Positions 6,066 to 8,654 of a stretch of 8,654 nt of DNA are shown one piece after another. This DNA is from Candidatus Omnitrophota bacterium. Its GTDB lineage: Bacteria > Omnitrophota > Gorgyraeia > Gygaellales > Profunditerraquicolaceae. Position numbers and translations under genes: made by a program. Positions within the stretch are counted from its first letter, which is position 1. Each line of letters starts with the position of its first letter. The notes under the pieces were generated by a model. That model was not told the DNA's origin, did no database searches, and was given only the letters and a program-made list of their open reading frames with translations. The stretch is from positions 1 through 8,654 of the forward strand of contig JAQUQA010000018.1 of NCBI GenBank assembly GCA_028716305.1. The letters run 5' to 3'.

Positions 6066-6097
6066 TAATACCTTTCATTAATGAAAGGTATTATGGA
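6062..6097. repeat. Perfect 36-bp palindrome overlapping the tRNA 3' end
   Basis: Each half is 18 bp (6062-6079 and 6080-6097) with no spacer, centred on CATTAATG. The outer bases TCCA are tRNA positions 70-73, so the dyad begins inside the acceptor strand. It has no U-tract after it, so it is not a normal intrinsic terminator. It could be a dyad operator, a processing or folding signal of the tRNA precursor, or the footprint of a palindromic mobile or integration site. The sequence does not decide between these. Confidence 0.9.
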
Positions 6098-6122
6098 TCC
6101 CAAAATACATTGTTTTGGGATC
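6096..6122. repeat. Inverted repeat GATCCCAAAA / TTTTGGGATC
   Basis: Perfect 10-bp arms (6096-6105 and 6113-6122) around a 7-nt loop. The first two bases are shared with the end of the 36-bp palindrome, so the two hairpins compete at their junction. The right arm would overlap the -35 element of the candidate promoter at 6115-6142, so it could be an operator or the terminator of the tRNA transcript, although no U-tract follows. Confidence 0.75.
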
Positions 6123-6142
6123 TCAACCGTTGAAAAGATAAT
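6115..6142 (+). promoter_or_regulatory. Candidate promoter of the receiver/PelA-like operon
   Basis: TTGGGA (6115-6120, four of six) and GATAAT (6137-6142, five of six) lie 16 nt apart. Transcription from here would start near 6149, exactly in front of the structured leader. The match is modest, and read-through from the tRNA promoter is a real alternative. Confidence 0.3.
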
Positions 6143-6153
6143 TAGCACTAAAA

Positions 6154-6213
6154 GCGCGGCGAAAAGACAAGCCGAGCAGCGGGCGAGAGTGCCGCTACCA
6201 CAAAGGAAACTCT
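6154..6213 (+). promoter_or_regulatory. Structured leader: hairpin plus H-type pseudoknot enclosing the ribosome binding site (candidate)
   Basis: A GC-rich leader immediately before the receiver ATG. A hairpin forms from 6154-6160 with 6171-6177 (one G/A mismatch). Directly abutting it, AGCGG (6178-6182) pairs with CCGCT (6192-6196). The loop segment AGAGT (6186-6190) pairs with ACTCT (6209-6213), giving an H-type pseudoknot with loops of 3, 1 and 12 nt. The 12-nt loop is A-rich and contains the ribosome binding site AAGGA (6203-6207), so folding could gate translation. The topology recalls small translational riboswitches, but I do not recognise the consensus of any known class. Confidence 0.35.
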
Positions 6214-6214
6214 A

Positions 6215-6583
6215 ATGGCAAAGAAGATCCTGATTGTCGATGATGAACCTGATATCCTGCAACTGCTGGAGATGAGGCTGCGGGCCAATGGTTTCGAGGT
6301 TGTCACCGGCTCAAGCGGAGAGCAGGCCTTACAAAAGGTAAAACAGGAGGGCCCTGACCTGATTGTCATGGATGTATTGATGCCTCCCCCCAACGGATAT
6401 CAGACCTGCCGGCAGTTAAAAGACGACCCTAAATACAAAGATATCCCGGTTATCCTCTTGACCGCTAAGACCACTGAAAGCGACCAGTTCTGGGGTATGG
6501 AATCCGGCGCGGATAAGTATATTACCAAGCCTTATAACGCGGAAGATCTTTTAGCGGCAATAAAGAAACTCCTTAAACAATAA
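6215..6583 (+). CDS. Stand-alone CheY-like response-regulator receiver
   Basis: A 122-aa single receiver domain with no output domain. The active site is complete: acidic pair D9-D10 (IVDDEPD), phospho-acceptor D53 (LIVMDVLMP), T83 (ILLTAK) and K105 (YITKPYN). The MESGADKYITKPYNAEDLL end is common in receivers of the PilG/PilH/CheY type. Without an output domain it must act by binding a partner, be it a motor, kinase or assembly protein. The ATG at 6215 has AAGGA 7 nt upstream. It lies 29 bp before the PelA-like hydrolase gene on the same strand, so it is probably its operon partner, while the pilus cluster is separated from it by the tRNA and palindromes. Whether it serves the pilus, the polysaccharide system or both is inference. 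No histidine kinase is in the window. Confidence 0.93.
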   Translation: MAKKILIVDDEPDILQLLEMRLRANGFEVVTGSSGEQALQKVKQEGPDLIVMDVLMPPPNGYQTCRQLKDDPKYKDIPVILLTAKTTESDQFWGMESGADKYITKPYNAEDLLAAIKKLLKQ

Positions 6584-6612
6584 TTCAGGTTTTTAATGTC
6601 TTTCTCGCGATT

Positions 6613-7488
6613 ATGCGCCCTCTCGGGATAAATATAGCGGTAACTTTTTTTATCCTTCTTGTCCTTTCGGTAATCCTGTTATTTTCCCGTTTCTCCGGCA
6701 GGGCCGGTGCATTAGCCTCGGTAAAAAATTGGTTTATCCTTCTTGATTATCAGCCGCAGGAATCCCCGCTGAACGATAGAACAATCCGCAGTTTTGACAT
6801 GGCCATCTTCGATCCGGATAATCATCCGCCTCTGGAAAAAATAAAAAACAAACTTATCCTGATTTCTTATATCAGCCTGGGGGAATTGGACCCAAACCGT
6901 TCCTACTGGGAAAGGGTCAAAGACGAGCCCTGGGTCCTGGATGAAAATCCGAACTGGGGCAGTTTTTACGTGGATATCAGGAACAAAGAATGGCAGGGGT
7001 TATTGCTGGATGAAATTATCCCGGGAATTATCAGGCAGGGGTTCTCCGGCCTGATGCTGGATACCCTCGATACGGCGGCTATGCTTGAAGAGAGGGACCC
7101 GCTTGCTTTTCGGGGGGCAAAGCAGGCGATGGCCGACCTGGTCAAGCAGATTCACTTGCGCTACCCCCGGCTGTTTTTGATCAGTAATAACGGTTTTGCC
7201 ATATTGGATGAAATTGCCCCTTATCTAAAGGGAATGCTCAGCGAGGATATTTTTATGATGATCGATTTTAAAAATAACGGTTATCAGCCGGTCCCGCAGC
7301 AGGACCGGGAATATAAGGTGGCAATGTTAAAGGATATAAGCGGGAAATACAAGATACCGGTTTTTATCATTGATTATGTTCCCGGCCAGGATCGGACGCT
7401 GGCCTTGCGGACTAAAAAGAAGCTGCAGGAACTGGGGTTCAAGCCTTATATCGCGGAAAAGGACCTGGATCGTTTATATGAGAATTGA
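6613..7488 (+). CDS. Membrane-anchored GH114/GH166 glycosidase, PelA hydrolase-like half
   Basis: A 291-aa protein with an N-terminal membrane segment (about 8-25) that acts as signal anchor or signal peptide, placing the enzyme in the periplasm. The rest fits a (beta/alpha)8 glycosidase of the GH114/GH166 group, whose characterised members cut galactosamine-containing polymers such as Pel. Recognisable strands are LILISYISLGELD (81-93), ENPNWGSFYVDIRNKEWQ (111-128), GFSGLMLDTLDT (143-154, D150) and NNGFAILDE to LSEDIF (192-214, E211). By analogy with PelA, D150 and E211 are the likely active-site acids. No ribosome binding site precedes the ATG at 6613, and no better start exists. The next gene overlaps by 11 nt and matches the remaining PelA domains, which supports the assignment. 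The substrate is inferred. Confidence 0.82.
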   Translation: MRPLGINIAVTFFILLVLSVILLFSRFSGRAGALASVKNWFILLDYQPQESPLNDRTIRSFDMAIFDPDNHPPLEKIKNKLILISYISLGELDPNRSYWERVKDEPWVLDENPNWGSFYVDIRNKEWQGLLLDEIIPGIIRQGFSGLMLDTLDTAAMLEERDPLAFRGAKQAMADLVKQIHLRYPRLFLISNNGFAILDEIAPYLKGMLSEDIFMMIDFKNNGYQPVPQQDREYKVAMLKDISGKYKIPVFIIDYVPGQDRTLALRTKKKLQELGFKPYIAEKDLDRLYEN

Positions 7489-8654
7489 CCTGATCGGTAA
7501 GCTGGTTGTTGCGCTTGTCTGTTGCCCGATGGCGGTGGCCTCTGCGCAGGGAGTTGCCGAGCCCAGGACGGTATTGGCGATTTTTGACTCCTCCGATAGC
7601 TACAGCCCTTCCGTTGATAATAATCTTATTCACAATAACGCAGAAATGGTTTTGAACTATCTGGGTCTGAAGGTGAGATATCACGATATCAGGCAGGGGT
7701 TGCCCGTGGAACAAGAGATGGGCGATGTCTATGGGGTAATTACCTGGTTCATGGATGACGCCCTGCCGCAGGCTGATAAATATTGCCTTTGGCTGTCCCA
7801 AGAGGCCAAAAAAGGCAGGAAGCTGGTCATCCTGGGTAATTTCGGCGCATACCGTGATAGTTTAACCGGGGAATTGGTCCCTCCGGATGTTTTTAACGGG
7901 ATCTTTCGGCAGCTGGGGCTGGAGTATGCCGGAGACTGGAGCGACAATCCTTTTGTTATAGAGGTGGCGAGAAAAGACAGCCGGATGGTGGAATTTGAGC
8001 GCACCCTGGAGGGAGAGATCGCTTCTTATGAGAGGGTGGTTTCCTTTGACCAGAGAAATAAGGTCTACCTGGAATTAAACCGCACCGATATACCCGCCGG
8101 CCGCAGCGCCGCTGTAGTTATTGCCCCTGCCGGCGGATACGCGATGGGGGGTTATGAAATTTTTATCGACTATCTCAGCGATAAGAGGAAATGGAGGATC
8201 GATCCGTTTTTGTTCTTTGCCGGGGCCTTTGCCCTGGAGGGGAAGCCGCGTTTTGATACTACCACTCTTTTTGGGAAGAGGATTTTTTATTCGCATGTTG
8301 ACGGAGATGGTCTGCGCAATCCTTTAGAGAGCGACCGGTCGCGTAACTGCGCGCAGGCGCTTAAGGATGAGGTGTTGAAAAAAGTGGACCTTCCCGTTAC
8401 GGTATCCGTGATCAGCGCGGAGGTTGACCCGCGTTATTACGGTTCAGAGGAGATAGTTAATCAGGCCAGGGAGATCTTTGCCCTGGGTAATGTCGAGGCC
8501 GGGGCGCACGGTTTTACCCATCTTTTAGACTGGCAGCGGCAATTGACGGTTTTCGCGATCCGCGGTTATTCACGGCCGATCGCGACCTTGGGTGACCTGG
8601 ATATCCTTTCCGAATCTCCTTATTCATCGGCAATGATTATTTCCGCTTCCCGGG
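7478..8654 (+). CDS. PelA-like polysaccharide deacetylase half (CE18-type), 3' end outside window
   Basis: An open frame of at least 392 codons running off the window. The ATG at 7478 overlaps the hydrolase stop by 11 nt in another frame. Residues 1-24 are a classical signal peptide ending VASA before QG, so the protein is exported on its own and is not a frameshifted tail of the previous gene. Residues about 30-260 look like the Rossmann/amidotransferase-like middle domain of PelA (TVLAIFDSS, GVITWFMDDAL, GRKLVILGNFGAY). From about 268 the deacetylase starts: FYSHVDGDGLRN (D275, D277), then H344-G-F-T-H348, the Asp plus HxxxH metal-binding set of family 4/18 carbohydrate esterases. In Pseudomonas PelA, partial deacetylation of the polymer is needed for Pel export and biofilm formation. 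The rest of the catalytic domain is not visible. Confidence 0.85.
   Translation, partial: MRIDLIGKLVVALVCCPMAVASAQGVAEPRTVLAIFDSSDSYSPSVDNNLIHNNAEMVLNYLGLKVRYHDIRQGLPVEQEMGDVYGVITWFMDDALPQADKYCLWLSQEAKKGRKLVILGNFGAYRDSLTGELVPPDVFNGIFRQLGLEYAGDWSDNPFVIEVARKDSRMVEFERTLEGEIASYERVVSFDQRNKVYLELNRTDIPAGRSAAVVIAPAGGYAMGGYEIFIDYLSDKRKWRIDPFLFFAGAFALEGKPRFDTTTLFGKRIFYSHVDGDGLRNPLESDRSRNCAQALKDEVLKKVDLPVTVSVISAEVDPRYYGSEEIVNQAREIFALGNVEAGAHGFTHLLDWQRQLTVFAIRGYSRPIATLGDLDILSESPYSSAMIISASR

Noticed and set aside
5993..6122. Integrated element with att sites at the tRNA
   Set aside because: No second copy of the tRNA 3' end, no integrase and no phage or plasmid genes are present in the window, so the palindrome alone does not establish integration.
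5825..6148. Minus-strand open frame of 107 codons across the tRNA
   Set aside because: Its ARTPDLRDANATLSQLSYCP segment is the familiar false protein read from the antisense of a tRNA gene, and the rest is repeat array.
6154..6213. Known cyclic di-GMP riboswitch
   Set aside because: The conserved GEMM-I core (CACGCACAGGGCAAACC-like) is absent, and the c-di-GMP-II pattern does not fit either, so it is kept only as an unclassified candidate structure.
7478..7488. Frameshift (sequencing error or pseudogene) joining the hydrolase and deacetylase into one PelA
   Set aside because: The second frame begins with ATG and a clean signal peptide with an AxA cleavage site, which an internal linker would not have.
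8121..8327. Plus-strand 68-codon open frame
   Set aside because: It lies wholly inside the long PelA-like deacetylase frame, which has a signal peptide and catalytic motifs.

Overview
The window reads as a piece of chromosome from an uncultivated Gram-negative bacterium of moderate GC content. It encodes an outer-membrane secretin with a type IV pilus/type II secretion (T4P/T2SS) assembly set, and a Pel-type exopolysaccharide enzyme pair, both of which imply two membranes. The short pilins of the TLLELxVVxIIxGxLATLG type and the intergenic arrays of 7-bp words remind me of Candidatus Omnitrophota (OP3/PVC-related) genomes. That placement is from memory and is not proven by this sequence.

Region 1 (1-5709) is a T4P/T2SS cluster, all on the + strand. 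It holds the C-terminal end of a secretin (GspD/PilQ type), a complete GspE/PilB assembly ATPase, a GspF/PilC inner-membrane platform protein, and then four prepilin-like proteins. A strong sigma70-type promoter and a near-perfect Shine-Dalgarno sequence precede the first, probably major, pilin. A 15-bp perfect hairpin follows the second pilin. Two minor pseudopilins (GspI/PilV-like and GspJ/PilW-like) come next, overlapping by an ATGA junction. Together these would build and energise a periplasmic pilus or pseudopilus that works through the secretin. Prepilin peptidase, GspK and GspL/M are not in the window.

Region 2 (5710-6214) has no protein gene that I can support but is dense in signals. 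It holds a second heptamer-word array, a promoter, a tRNA-Ala(CGC), a perfect 36-bp palindrome that starts inside the tRNA 3' end, a second hairpin, and a GC-rich leader. The leader can fold as a hairpin followed directly by an H-type pseudoknot enclosing the next gene's ribosome binding site.

Region 3 (6215-8654) is a short + strand operon. It starts with a stand-alone CheY-like receiver, followed by a membrane-anchored glycosidase resembling the hydrolase half of PelA (GH114/GH166). The third gene overlaps it by 11 nt, is cut by the window end, and resembles the rest of PelA (Rossmann-like domain plus CE18-type deacetylase). In Pseudomonas these activities lie in one protein, so PelA appears to be split into two separately exported proteins here.

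The observations most worth following are the two heptamer arrays, which use different words but share a 7-bp register and inverted-arm design, the structured leader of the receiver gene, the palindrome fused to the tRNA, and the split PelA.
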